From positions 1 to 12,444 of the forward strand of contig CAIOSL010000087.1 of NCBI GenBank assembly GCA_903861015.1: DNA of 12,444 nt, read 5' to 3'. The position numbers and the translations under genes were made by a program. Source of the DNA: an uncultured bacterium. GTDB taxonomy: Bacteria; Patescibacteriota; Saccharimonadia; Saccharimonadales; Saccharimonadaceae. A model generated the notes under the pieces. It searched no databases, had not been told where the DNA came from, and saw nothing but the letters and a program-made list of their open reading frames with translations. This document shows, piece after piece, positions 6,533 to 12,444 of the stretch (position 1 is the stretch's first letter; the number at the start of each line of letters is the position of its first letter).

Positions 6533-6561
6533 ATTATAATTATACACCCATTCATCGACAA
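6533..6561 (-). promoter_or_regulatory. Minus-strand promoter for the structured leader and small membrane protein gene
   Basis: Reading the minus strand, TTGTCG (6561-6556) is followed after 17 bases by a perfect TATAAT (6538-6533), giving a start near 6526. The A+T-rich -10 block is nearly symmetric (TATAAT also reads on the plus strand at 6535-6540), so the same block might serve guaA in the other direction, where no good -35 is visible. Confidence 0.5.
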
Positions 6562-6596
6562 TCAATAACGGCCCGTCTATGCTACTATATAGTCAC

Positions 6597-8162
6597 ATGA
6601 CAAAAACAACCGACCTGTCGAAAGTTATTGTGATCGACTATGGCGCCCAGTACGCCCAACTCATTGCCCGCCGTGTACGCGAGGCCAAAATATATTCCGA
6701 GGTCATACCATCAACCACCCCCACTGATTCTATAATGGCGCTTAAACCAAGCGCCATTATTCTTTCTGGTGGCCCATCGTCAGTATACGTCGAGGGCTCG
6801 CCCCAAACCGACATCAAATTGCTGCAATCAGACATACCGATTTTCGGGATCTGCTATGGATTTCAGTCGATGGCCCAAACATTAGGCGGCACAGTCGCCC
6901 ACACCGGCAGGTCAGAGTTCGGTCAAACCAAAATCAGCGTCGTTAATCCTAGCAAATTATTTGATTCTCAACCGGCCAGTCAGATCGTCTGGATGAGCCA
7001 TGGCGACGCCGTCACGCAAGCCCCGGACGGATTTATCGTTACCGCACTAACCAACCAAACCCCAATCGCCGCTTTCGAACACAGTCACCTACCACTGGCC
7101 GGCGTCCAGTTTCACCCCGAAGTTTTGCATAGTCAGTACGGTCAAAAGGTTCTCGAGAATTTTCTATATAACATCGCCAATTTAAAACCAACTTGGACCG
7201 AAGACAGCATAATCAACGCCCAAATCGCTGATATTCAATCCACGGTTGGCGACCGACAGGTTATCTGTGGCTTGTCCGGTGGCGTCGATTCGGCGGTTGC
7301 GGCCGCGCTGGTCCAAAAAGCAATCGGCCCCCAATTAACTTGTGTGTTTGTCGACCACGGCCTGCTGCGACTAGGCGAAGCCGAACAAGTCGAAAACGAC
7401 TTCGTTAAATCTACCGGCGTATCGCTCAAAATTGTCGACGCCAAAAAACAATTCCTAGATGCACTAAAAGGCGTGTCGGATCCCGAGACTAAACGCAAAA
7501 TAATCGGCCGCGAATTTATTCGGTCATTCGAGCAAGCCGCAACCGAGATAGCCAAAGACCACAATCAACCAATCGAGTTTTTAGTACAGGGCACACTCTA
7601 CCCTGATGTCGTCGAATCGGGCGGCGGCAGTGGCACGTCAAATATCAAAAGCCATCATAACGTTGGCGGCCTACCCAAAGATCTAAAATTTCGACTGATC
7701 GAGCCGCTACGAATGTTATTCAAAGACGAGGTTCGACAAATCGGGCGCCAACTTGGCCTGCCGGCTGCGATCGTCAATCGCCAGCCATTCCCGGGTCCAG
7801 GCCTGGCTATCCGAATCGTCGGCAACGTAACCGCCAAAAGACTCAAGTTATTACAACAAGCCGATGCAATCGCTCGCCAAGAACTATCATTGGCTGGTCT
7901 GGACGATCAAATTTGGCAATGCCCGGTCGTTCTGCTGGCCAACGTCCGATCAGTCGGCGTCAAGGGCGACGGCCGCACATATGGACACCCAATCGTACTC
8001 CGCCCAGTTGCCAGCGAAGACGCCATGACGGCCGACTGGGTGCACGTACCGTACGATACGCTCGCCAAGATATCCAGCCGCATCACCAACGAAATCCCCG
8101 AGATTAACCGCGTCGTCCTCGATATCACCAGCAAACCGCCCGCAACGATAGAATGGGAATGA
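6597..8162 (+). CDS. guaA: GMP synthase, glutamine-hydrolysing
   Basis: Converts XMP to GMP with glutamine and ATP, the last step of GMP synthesis. From the ATG at 6597 the product is 521 residues, close to the usual length of about 515-525. Domain 1 is a class I glutamine amidotransferase with the nucleophile Cys86 in GICYGFQ and its partners His173 and Glu175 in FHPEV. Domain 2 is the ATP pyrophosphatase with the P-loop SGGVDS (227-232). The C-terminal dimerisation domain has FPGPGLAIR and ends PPATIEWE, the standard terminus that closes over XMP. An in-frame ATG at 6579 would add six residues; neither start has a Shine-Dalgarno, so the message may be leaderless or nearly so. The dihydroorotate dehydrogenase-like gene follows after six bases and is probably co-transcribed. 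Confidence 0.96.
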   Translation: MTKTTDLSKVIVIDYGAQYAQLIARRVREAKIYSEVIPSTTPTDSIMALKPSAIILSGGPSSVYVEGSPQTDIKLLQSDIPIFGICYGFQSMAQTLGGTVAHTGRSEFGQTKISVVNPSKLFDSQPASQIVWMSHGDAVTQAPDGFIVTALTNQTPIAAFEHSHLPLAGVQFHPEVLHSQYGQKVLENFLYNIANLKPTWTEDSIINAQIADIQSTVGDRQVICGLSGGVDSAVAAALVQKAIGPQLTCVFVDHGLLRLGEAEQVENDFVKSTGVSLKIVDAKKQFLDALKGVSDPETKRKIIGREFIRSFEQAATEIAKDHNQPIEFLVQGTLYPDVVESGGGSGTSNIKSHHNVGGLPKDLKFRLIEPLRMLFKDEVRQIGRQLGLPAAIVNRQPFPGPGLAIRIVGNVTAKRLKLLQQADAIARQELSLAGLDDQIWQCPVVLLANVRSVGVKGDGRTYGHPIVLRPVASEDAMTADWVHVPYDTLAKISSRITNEIPEINRVVLDITSKPPATIEWE

Positions 8163-8168
8163 TCTGCG

Positions 8169-9236
8169 ATGTTTTATGACCCTGCCAAAACCTACGACGA
8201 CAATTTCGATAACGGCCCTTTTGCAGTTTCTGACAGCGACCAGCCCTACGCCAATATACAACCTCCCAAATACAAGTTCCTAGACCGTCCAATCAACCTG
8301 CCGTTCGGCATTGCCGCTGGTGCCCTGCTTAACAGCAATTACGTCAAATACGCTTTTGACCGCGGATTTGACGTCTTGGTTTACAAAACTCAGCGCAGTG
8401 TTGTTTTTCCATGCAACCCATTTCCAAACATCGTTTACGTTGACGTCGATGGTGATTTAACTCTCGAAAAAGCCGCCCAGCCACTAGTCGGTCACACAAC
8501 CACAACCAAACCAATTACCCAACTGTCGATCACTAATTCATTTGCCGTTCCGTCGCGTGGCCCCGATTATTGGATCGACGATCTTAAAACGGCCGTCAGC
8601 TACGCGGGCCCCGGCCAAATCTTGATCGCCAGCGTTGTCGGCACAATCCAACCTGGCTTCTTGCCCGACGATTACTATAACGACTTTGCCGCCACCGCCG
8701 CCATGGCAGCTTCGGCCGGTCCAGCGGCAATCGAAGTCAATTTATCTTGCCCAAATGTCGCCACCGAAGGTGTAATTTGCTATACCTACGATGCCGTGGT
8801 CCAAATCTGCCAGCGCGTCCATACCGCCGTTGACAATATCCCGATTATCATCAAAATCGGCTACTTCACGCCCGATCAACAAAACTTACTCCAAGACATC
8901 ATCCGCGGCACCGCGCCCTACATTACTGGCGTTGCCGCAATCAACACAATATCGGCCGCAATTGTCGACCAAAACGGCGATCAAGCCCTGCCCGGCCCCA
9001 ACCGCCTACGCAGTGGCGTCTGCGGCGCCAGCATCAAATGGGCCGGCCTCGATATGGTGCGCCGACTAAAAGACATCCGCTCTGCCCTAAACCTAGACTT
9101 TAAAATAATTGGCGTTGGCGGCGTCATGACACCGGCCGACTACTACCAATACCTCGCCGCTGGCGCCGACCTCGTCCAATGTTGCACCGGCGCTATGTAC
9201 AACCCACACCTTGCGGCCGAGATAAAACAATCTTAA
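8169..9236 (+). CDS. pyrD: Dihydroorotate dehydrogenase-like flavoprotein (class 1 type)
   Basis: A 355-residue FMN barrel protein of the dihydroorotate dehydrogenase family. Recognisable elements in order are FGIAAG (46-51), YKT with Lys73, ITNSFAVPS (121-129), EVNLSCPN (189-196) with Cys194 as the class 1 catalytic base, IKIGYF with Lys229, INT (258-260) and GVGGVMTPADYYQYLAAGAD (315-334). It closes with CTGAMYNP (339-346) at the FMN phosphate site. A cysteine base marks class 1 (soluble) enzymes; class 2 uses serine. It is about 40 residues longer than typical class 1A proteins, mainly at an N-terminal extension (residues 1-45). The expected reaction is dihydroorotate to orotate in UMP synthesis. 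No other pyrimidine gene is in the window, so a related pyrimidine or other flavin oxidation cannot be excluded. It starts six bases after guaA, with a weak GGGA upstream. Confidence 0.82.
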   Translation: MFYDPAKTYDDNFDNGPFAVSDSDQPYANIQPPKYKFLDRPINLPFGIAAGALLNSNYVKYAFDRGFDVLVYKTQRSVVFPCNPFPNIVYVDVDGDLTLEKAAQPLVGHTTTTKPITQLSITNSFAVPSRGPDYWIDDLKTAVSYAGPGQILIASVVGTIQPGFLPDDYYNDFAATAAMAASAGPAAIEVNLSCPNVATEGVICYTYDAVVQICQRVHTAVDNIPIIIKIGYFTPDQQNLLQDIIRGTAPYITGVAAINTISAAIVDQNGDQALPGPNRLRSGVCGASIKWAGLDMVRRLKDIRSALNLDFKIIGVGGVMTPADYYQYLAAGADLVQCCTGAMYNPHLAAEIKQS

Positions 9237-9273
9237 TGCAACCTAATCATTCAGTAGTGCTAAAATATATACA

Positions 9274-9284
9274 TATAATCAGGA
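9274..9284 (+). promoter_or_regulatory. -10 element and Shine-Dalgarno-like AGGA ahead of the glycosylase-like gene
   Basis: TATAAT at 9274-9279 lies shortly before AGGA (9281-9284) and the ATG at 9296. The -35 is poor (TTCAGT at 9250-9255, 18-base spacing). If the -10 is used, the transcript would be nearly leaderless; if the gene is read through from the guaA operon, AGGA at 11 bases is the ribosome site. The two readings exclude each other. Confidence 0.35.
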
Positions 9285-9295
9285 ACAAAATCCAT

Positions 9296-9757
9296 ATGAC
9301 CGAACCCGAAAAAATAATCCCCAAAAACGATGCTGACTATTTGCGAGTTATGACCCGCGCTGTTTTTCAGGCTGGTTTTAATTGGAAAGTAATCGAAAAC
9401 AAATGGCCCGGGTTCGAGGCCGCCTTCGACAATTTCGACCCCTATATAGTCGCCACTTACGACGACGCCAAAATCTCCGACCTACATCAGGATCAGCGCA
9501 TAGTCCGCAACGGATCAAAAATCAACGCCACCATCCATAACGCTCAGCAAATGTTGGCTAAAATCGATCAATACGGCAGTTTCAAAAAATACATAACCTC
9601 ACTCGAATCATTCGAAGACGCCGTCACCGAACTCCGCAAAACCTTCAAATGGCTGGGCGACCTCGGCGCCTACTACTTCTTGTGGGTAGTTAACGAACCC
9701 ACCCCAACCTACGAAGACTGGTGCAAATCGCGCGGAATCAAACCTGTTACAGATTAA
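9296..9757 (+). CDS. DNA-3-methyladenine glycosylase I (Tag)-like protein, shortened
   Basis: A 153-residue protein resembling the core of Tag, the base-excision enzyme that removes 3-methyladenine from DNA. The match begins at VFQAGFNWKVIENKWPGFEA (residues 23-42), parallel to the E. coli segment QQAGLSW, so Trp30 corresponds to the base-stacking Trp46. It continues through FDP, IVRNGSKINATIHNAQ (69-84) and a C-terminal helix ending YYFLWVVNE. Compared with E. coli Tag (187 residues) it lacks both the N-terminal Cys/His and the C-terminal His/Cys that bind zinc. The position of Glu38, which contacts the methylated base, is Ala22. It may therefore have different substrate preference or be a zinc-free branch of the family. 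I start it at the ATG at 9296; the in-frame upstream extension to 9179 lies inside the preceding gene. It converges on the lipase gene, with four bases between the stops. Confidence 0.68.
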   Translation: MTEPEKIIPKNDADYLRVMTRAVFQAGFNWKVIENKWPGFEAAFDNFDPYIVATYDDAKISDLHQDQRIVRNGSKINATIHNAQQMLAKIDQYGSFKKYITSLESFEDAVTELRKTFKWLGDLGAYYFLWVVNEPTPTYEDWCKSRGIKPVTD

Positions 9758-9761
9758 ATAA

Positions 9762-11867
9762 TTACAGTTTTTGTCTATCGGAGCCATCTATACGAATCTT
9801 GTAAAGATTACCATTATCATCACCGTTCCCATAATAAATCCAGCCATCTACGACATTAATATAATAAGATGAATCATTATTTAATGTTGTTAGCTCGGTT
9901 CCGTCTATACGCATTTTTTGTAGATACTGTCTCCCGTTATCTGAAAAATAAATCCAGCCATCTACGACATTTACCCAGTTAGACGATAGGTTATTTATTT
10001 TGGTTTTCAGTATATTAATTTGTGTTGAGCATAGTGACTTATTAAAATAATTATCATCGTAACAAACCCAATCAATTTGATGATTATTGTTAGTCCCATT
10101 TTCGCTAATTTTATAAAGATATGAGCTATCGTTACCGTTTGCATAATAAACTAAATTGTTTATCGCATTAATATAACCCGACGTATTACTACTTAACTGC
10201 GTCTCATCAGTTCCATCTGTGCGGATTTTATATAGATACCCATTAGAGTCCCCTGCGTAATATACCCAATTACCTACCACATTAATATAGTACGATATCT
10301 TGCTGTTTAATTGTATTTCACCGCCAACACCATCTGTGCGCATTTTATATAGATAGCCCGTGCTTCCACGTTCATAATATATCCAACTACCAACGACATT
10401 AACATAATTAGCTGATTCGTTATTTAGCTGCACAATATCACCTACCCCGTCTGTACGAACTTTGTAAAGATGGCCATTAGCACCACTGGCATAATAAACC
10501 CAATCGCCTACAACGTTAATGTAATTGGATTCCATATTATTAAGTCGTATTTTACCACCCGTACCGTCAACTCGCATCTTATATAGATAATGGTTATCAC
10601 TTGTGTTATTAAAATATATCCAGTCGCCTTGCTTAGCGACTAGCCCTTGGTTGATGATGTTACCCGCAGTGTTACCTACTGTAAGCTCGGTTAAAGCCCC
10701 GCCTATAGTATCAACCACCTGATTCATAGCATTATTGTCTGTGATAATGCCGGCGTGGCTACACCCAGCAGTAATCTGAGACAGGGCGGCACTATAAATA
10801 TCCGGCACATCACCAGTTTGAATATCATGCAAAGAAACAGAGTAAGATTCAGATATAATTTTCGATAAAGAATACGGCACTAACCTATCCAACGTATACT
10901 TAACGAGAGTTTCAAGAAATACATCAGAGCTAAAATCGCATGCATTTGTCTTGTTGTGTATTTTAGCCGTGACGCTCTGTGGTATAGTACCGTCATTATA
11001 AGCTGAGTCTAGGTAGCCATGTTGTGAAGGCACCGTAACAATACCGTCACTATTAAATGGCAACTTGTAGAAAGTTATTCCAAAGATAAGACGATCTAGG
11101 GTTATATCTCCAGCGATTTGAGTTAAGTCTACGCCTATTGGTAATGGAGGAGGTATACCATCACAAATATTATATACCGCAGCCGACCAATCCAACAGAG
11201 GTGTATGTGTAGTCAGGCATAGACTGCCGTTAGATGTTACCCCACCGCCGTGTAATACGCCGCCCATAAGGGGACTTTTTTCGATAGCTGAAGCTATAGC
11301 TCCTCCGCCAAACGGTGACCCGAGGTACGGTGTGTCTAAGGTTATAACATAGGGGATATCATAACTCGAAATTGGGTTAATAACATATTGGCTACTAGCC
11401 GCATATTGAATCGCTAGACCACCCATTGAGTGTGCCACGAGAATAACCCTACCATCACCTCCTGCGTTTTTGTAAGACTCAGAAATAGCGTTAACATAAT
11501 CCGCCAAACATGGGGCTATATGGCTATCCGTCGCCCAATATGCAGACCAGTCACTGTAGTCAAATAGAAACGGTTGTATTTCAGTCTTTAGGGCTGTATC
11601 CATCAACTTTATCTCTGTATCTTGCATGGGGCCGCCAAGCCATCCGTGCACAAATATTACCGGTCTGGTAGATGCAGATATGTTTAATAGGGATGGTGAT
11701 CCCAATTTAGTAAAGTTATCATGATTGCTACCATCTCTTGAACAAGCAGCTGGTTGTCTAGTTGGGGTGTCCAAAGCAAGGGCGGATGCTATGCTAATTC
11801 TTGATACAACACCGACAACGGTTATTACTATACTGGCTATAACTAATACCATTCTTTTTGTTATCAT
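9762..11867 (-). CDS. Secreted lipase-like alpha/beta hydrolase with C-terminal seven-repeat beta-propeller domain
   Basis: A 701-residue exported protein. Residues 1-31 form a signal peptide (basic MITKR, hydrophobic core, cleavage-type ASALA). An alpha/beta hydrolase follows: VIFVHGW (70-76) with the oxyanion HG, then VAHSMGG (144-150) with nucleophile Ser147. The acid is probably Asp274 in SDGIVTVPSQ and the base His304 or His283. From about residue 410 there are seven repeats of 38-40 residues with the pattern Y-[IV]-N-V-V-x2-W-[IV]-Y-[YF]...LYK-[MIV]-R-x-DG, like DUF5050-type propeller repeats; seven would make one ring. Repeat five has an insert of about 25 residues with Cys602 and Cys613, which could form a disulphide. 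The start is ATG at 11867, whose ATGA overlaps the stop of the upstream gene; an ATG at 11897 would add ten residues. It is A+T-rich relative to the plus-strand enzymes. Substrate unknown; a surface role toward a host or neighbouring cell is inference. Confidence 0.85.
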   Translation of the reverse strand: MITKRMVLVIASIVITVVGVVSRISIASALALDTPTRQPAACSRDGSNHDNFTKLGSPSLLNISASTRPVIFVHGWLGGPMQDTEIKLMDTALKTEIQPFLFDYSDWSAYWATDSHIAPCLADYVNAISESYKNAGGDGRVILVAHSMGGLAIQYAASSQYVINPISSYDIPYVITLDTPYLGSPFGGGAIASAIEKSPLMGGVLHGGGVTSNGSLCLTTHTPLLDWSAAVYNICDGIPPPLPIGVDLTQIAGDITLDRLIFGITFYKLPFNSDGIVTVPSQHGYLDSAYNDGTIPQSVTAKIHNKTNACDFSSDVFLETLVKYTLDRLVPYSLSKIISESYSVSLHDIQTGDVPDIYSAALSQITAGCSHAGIITDNNAMNQVVDTIGGALTELTVGNTAGNIINQGLVAKQGDWIYFNNTSDNHYLYKMRVDGTGGKIRLNNMESNYINVVGDWVYYASGANGHLYKVRTDGVGDIVQLNNESANYVNVVGSWIYYERGSTGYLYKMRTDGVGGEIQLNSKISYYINVVGNWVYYAGDSNGYLYKIRTDGTDETQLSSNTSGYINAINNLVYYANGNDSSYLYKISENGTNNNHQIDWVCYDDNYFNKSLCSTQINILKTKINNLSSNWVNVVDGWIYFSDNGRQYLQKMRIDGTELTTLNNDSSYYINVVDGWIYYGNGDDNGNLYKIRIDGSDRQKL
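9765..10640 (-). repeat. Seven tandem coding repeats of about 117 bp (beta-propeller blades)
   Basis: Each unit encodes a W-[IV]-Y-[YF] strand and an LYK-x-R-x-DG strand. The W/L-x-Y-[YF] cores fall at residues 416, 456, 495, 534, 572, 638 and 676 of the hydrolase. Spacing is 38-40 residues except for the fifth unit, which is longer by about 25. Similarity is obvious in protein and still partly visible in DNA, suggesting growth by duplication. Confidence 0.85.
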
Positions 11868-12444
11868 TGGATAGACTCTGTCGAAATAATCTTCCATTGG
11901 TTATCTATATAAAGTAAAAGCACTGTCCATTTTTTATCTATATTATTTGTATGATTTATAATGCGAGCAACTATAGTTGCAGTGCCGTTATTATTATCAC
12001 GGAAGGTTGTAGCGTCAAAAGTTATATCGCCTAAAGATGCGATTTGTTCTAAGGCGATTTGAGATATAGCTTGATCTTCTGGTATCATGACAGCCGATCT
12101 AATCCCTGTCTCTGTACCACTCGACAAATTCTTGCCCAACTGGGTCGCCTGATACGTCGTCAGTGGCGGGTCCAATTGAACAGACCCTGCGGTACTCGGG
12201 ACAGTAGGCGTAGTGTCTTTTTTGTTTTGGCTAGTAGTAACATAATTTAATGCGTTGTCCACTTGGCTACTAGAATGACTATTGGATTCTTCTGATTGAT
12301 GCAAAGTTGTCGAAGTAATATTCGGTGTTTTACCTGTAGGCTGTATAGCGACAGGCCTAGTTGATTGCGTAGAAATATATAAAATCACGACTACGACTAC
12401 GACTAAAACCACGGTAAAAAATCTGGCAAATGTATGAGTTTTTA
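11864..12444 (-). CDS. Membrane-anchored protein of unknown function, 5' end beyond the right edge
   Basis: The frame is open to the window edge. The GTG at 12412 lies inside the hydrophobic segment, and codons upstream of it read THTFARFFT without a start, so the true start is outside. The visible product has a single strongly hydrophobic anchor (a run of valines and isoleucine, VVLVVVVVVILYI). A Ser/Thr/Asn/Gln-rich low-complexity linker of about 90 residues follows. The last 80 or so residues form a compact domain (FDATTFRDNNNGTATIVARI to WKIISTESIQ), which looks like a beta-rich extracytoplasmic fold with a conserved-looking DNQWKI ending, but I cannot name the family. The TGA overlaps the lipase ATG (ATGA), so the two are translationally coupled and probably work together at the cell surface. 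It shares the lipase's A+T-rich composition. Confidence 0.7.
   Translation of the reverse strand, partial: KTHTFARFFTVVLVVVVVVILYISTQSTRPVAIQPTGKTPNITSTTLHQSEESNSHSSSQVDNALNYVTTSQNKKDTTPTVPSTAGSVQLDPPLTTYQATQLGKNLSSGTETGIRSAVMIPEDQAISQIALEQIASLGDITFDATTFRDNNNGTATIVARIINHTNNIDKKWTVLLLYIDNQWKIISTESIQ
12388..12405. repeat. Three perfect copies of a hexamer inside the valine-rich anchor
   Basis: CGACTA occurs three times in a row on the plus strand (TAGTCG on the coding strand) and encodes part of the polyvaline membrane segment. The unit is six bases, so slippage would change the anchor by two valines without shifting frame. Confidence 0.8.

Noticed and set aside
6338..6565. Minus-strand open frame of 75 codons with a TTG start, its stop overlapping the small membrane gene start
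   Set aside because: No Shine-Dalgarno, start in the promoter -35 region, and the sequence is dominated by inverted repeats; two other frames are also open here, so openness is weak evidence. Kept as an alternative to the structured-RNA reading.
6345..6596. Known housekeeping RNA (tmRNA, RNase P, SRP, 6S), purine riboswitch of guaA, or tRNA
   Set aside because: I looked for the conserved signatures (T-loop GGTTCRA, SRP GGAAG/CAGC, the RNase P core, tmRNA ends) and found none on either strand; the wobble pattern favours the minus strand, away from guaA.
9738..9775. Bidirectional terminator between the convergent stops
   Set aside because: Only a 4-bp CTGT/ACAG pairing before five T is visible, too weak to call.
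1..12444. CRISPR arrays, insertion sequences, integrases or attachment sites
   Set aside because: No regularly spaced direct repeats, transposase or integrase motifs, or target-site duplications were seen; the only tandem repeats are the coding propeller blades and a short hexamer.

Overview
The window looks like a chromosomal segment of a small-genome bacterium of the Candidate Phyla Radiation (Patescibacteria), most likely Candidatus Saccharibacteria. This rests on the compact gene packing, the standard stop codons (TAA, TGA and TAG all used), the divergent short versions of housekeeping enzymes, and the gene mix. The taxon is inferred from style; no marker gene here proves it.

Left end, minus strand (1-944): the first 114 codons of an FAD/NAD(P)-binding ferredoxin-reductase-type oxidoreductase, running off the left edge, preceded by a TsaC/Sua5-type threonylcarbamoyl-AMP synthase (tRNA t6A synthesis). 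A 280-base divergent intergenic region (945-1224) holds a good sigma70-type promoter, a hairpin and an intrinsic terminator ahead of the ribonucleotide reductase operon.

Centre, plus strand (1225-6034): a tightly packed operon of nrdA (class I RNR catalytic subunit), a 66-residue ORF ending in Cys-x-x-Cys, nrdB (RNR radical subunit) and an Nramp-family manganese/iron transporter. The RNR catalytic subunit has no C-terminal cysteine pair. That pair is encoded by the separate small ORF, in the same frame just after the nrdA stop and with its own Shine-Dalgarno. NrdB has the six-residue E/E/H/E/E/H metal site of the Chlamydia-type (class Ic, Mn/Fe) enzymes, and isoleucine where the radical tyrosine would be. 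A transporter keeping all the Nramp metal-site residues overlaps the nrdB stop codon. Read together, the operon looks like a metal-dependent, tyrosine-free RNR packaged with its own metal importer and a detached thiol-shuttle tail.

Middle intergenic (6035-6596): a terminator for the RNR operon, a small membrane protein on the minus strand, and upstream of that protein a minus-strand stretch predicted to fold into a structured RNA (long-range 13-bp helix followed by U6, a UUCG hairpin and a 13-bp inverted repeat), with a promoter in front.

Right centre, plus strand (6597-9757): GMP synthase (guaA), a class 1 dihydroorotate-dehydrogenase-like enzyme six bases later, and a shortened 3-methyladenine-glycosylase-I-like protein. 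With the RNR operon this makes a nucleotide-metabolism neighbourhood.

Right end, minus strand (9762-12444): a secreted lipase-like alpha/beta hydrolase carrying seven tandem beta-propeller-type repeats, translationally coupled to an upstream membrane-anchored protein whose 5' end lies outside the window. These two genes are visibly more A+T-rich than the enzymes to their left and may be an acquired cell-surface module.
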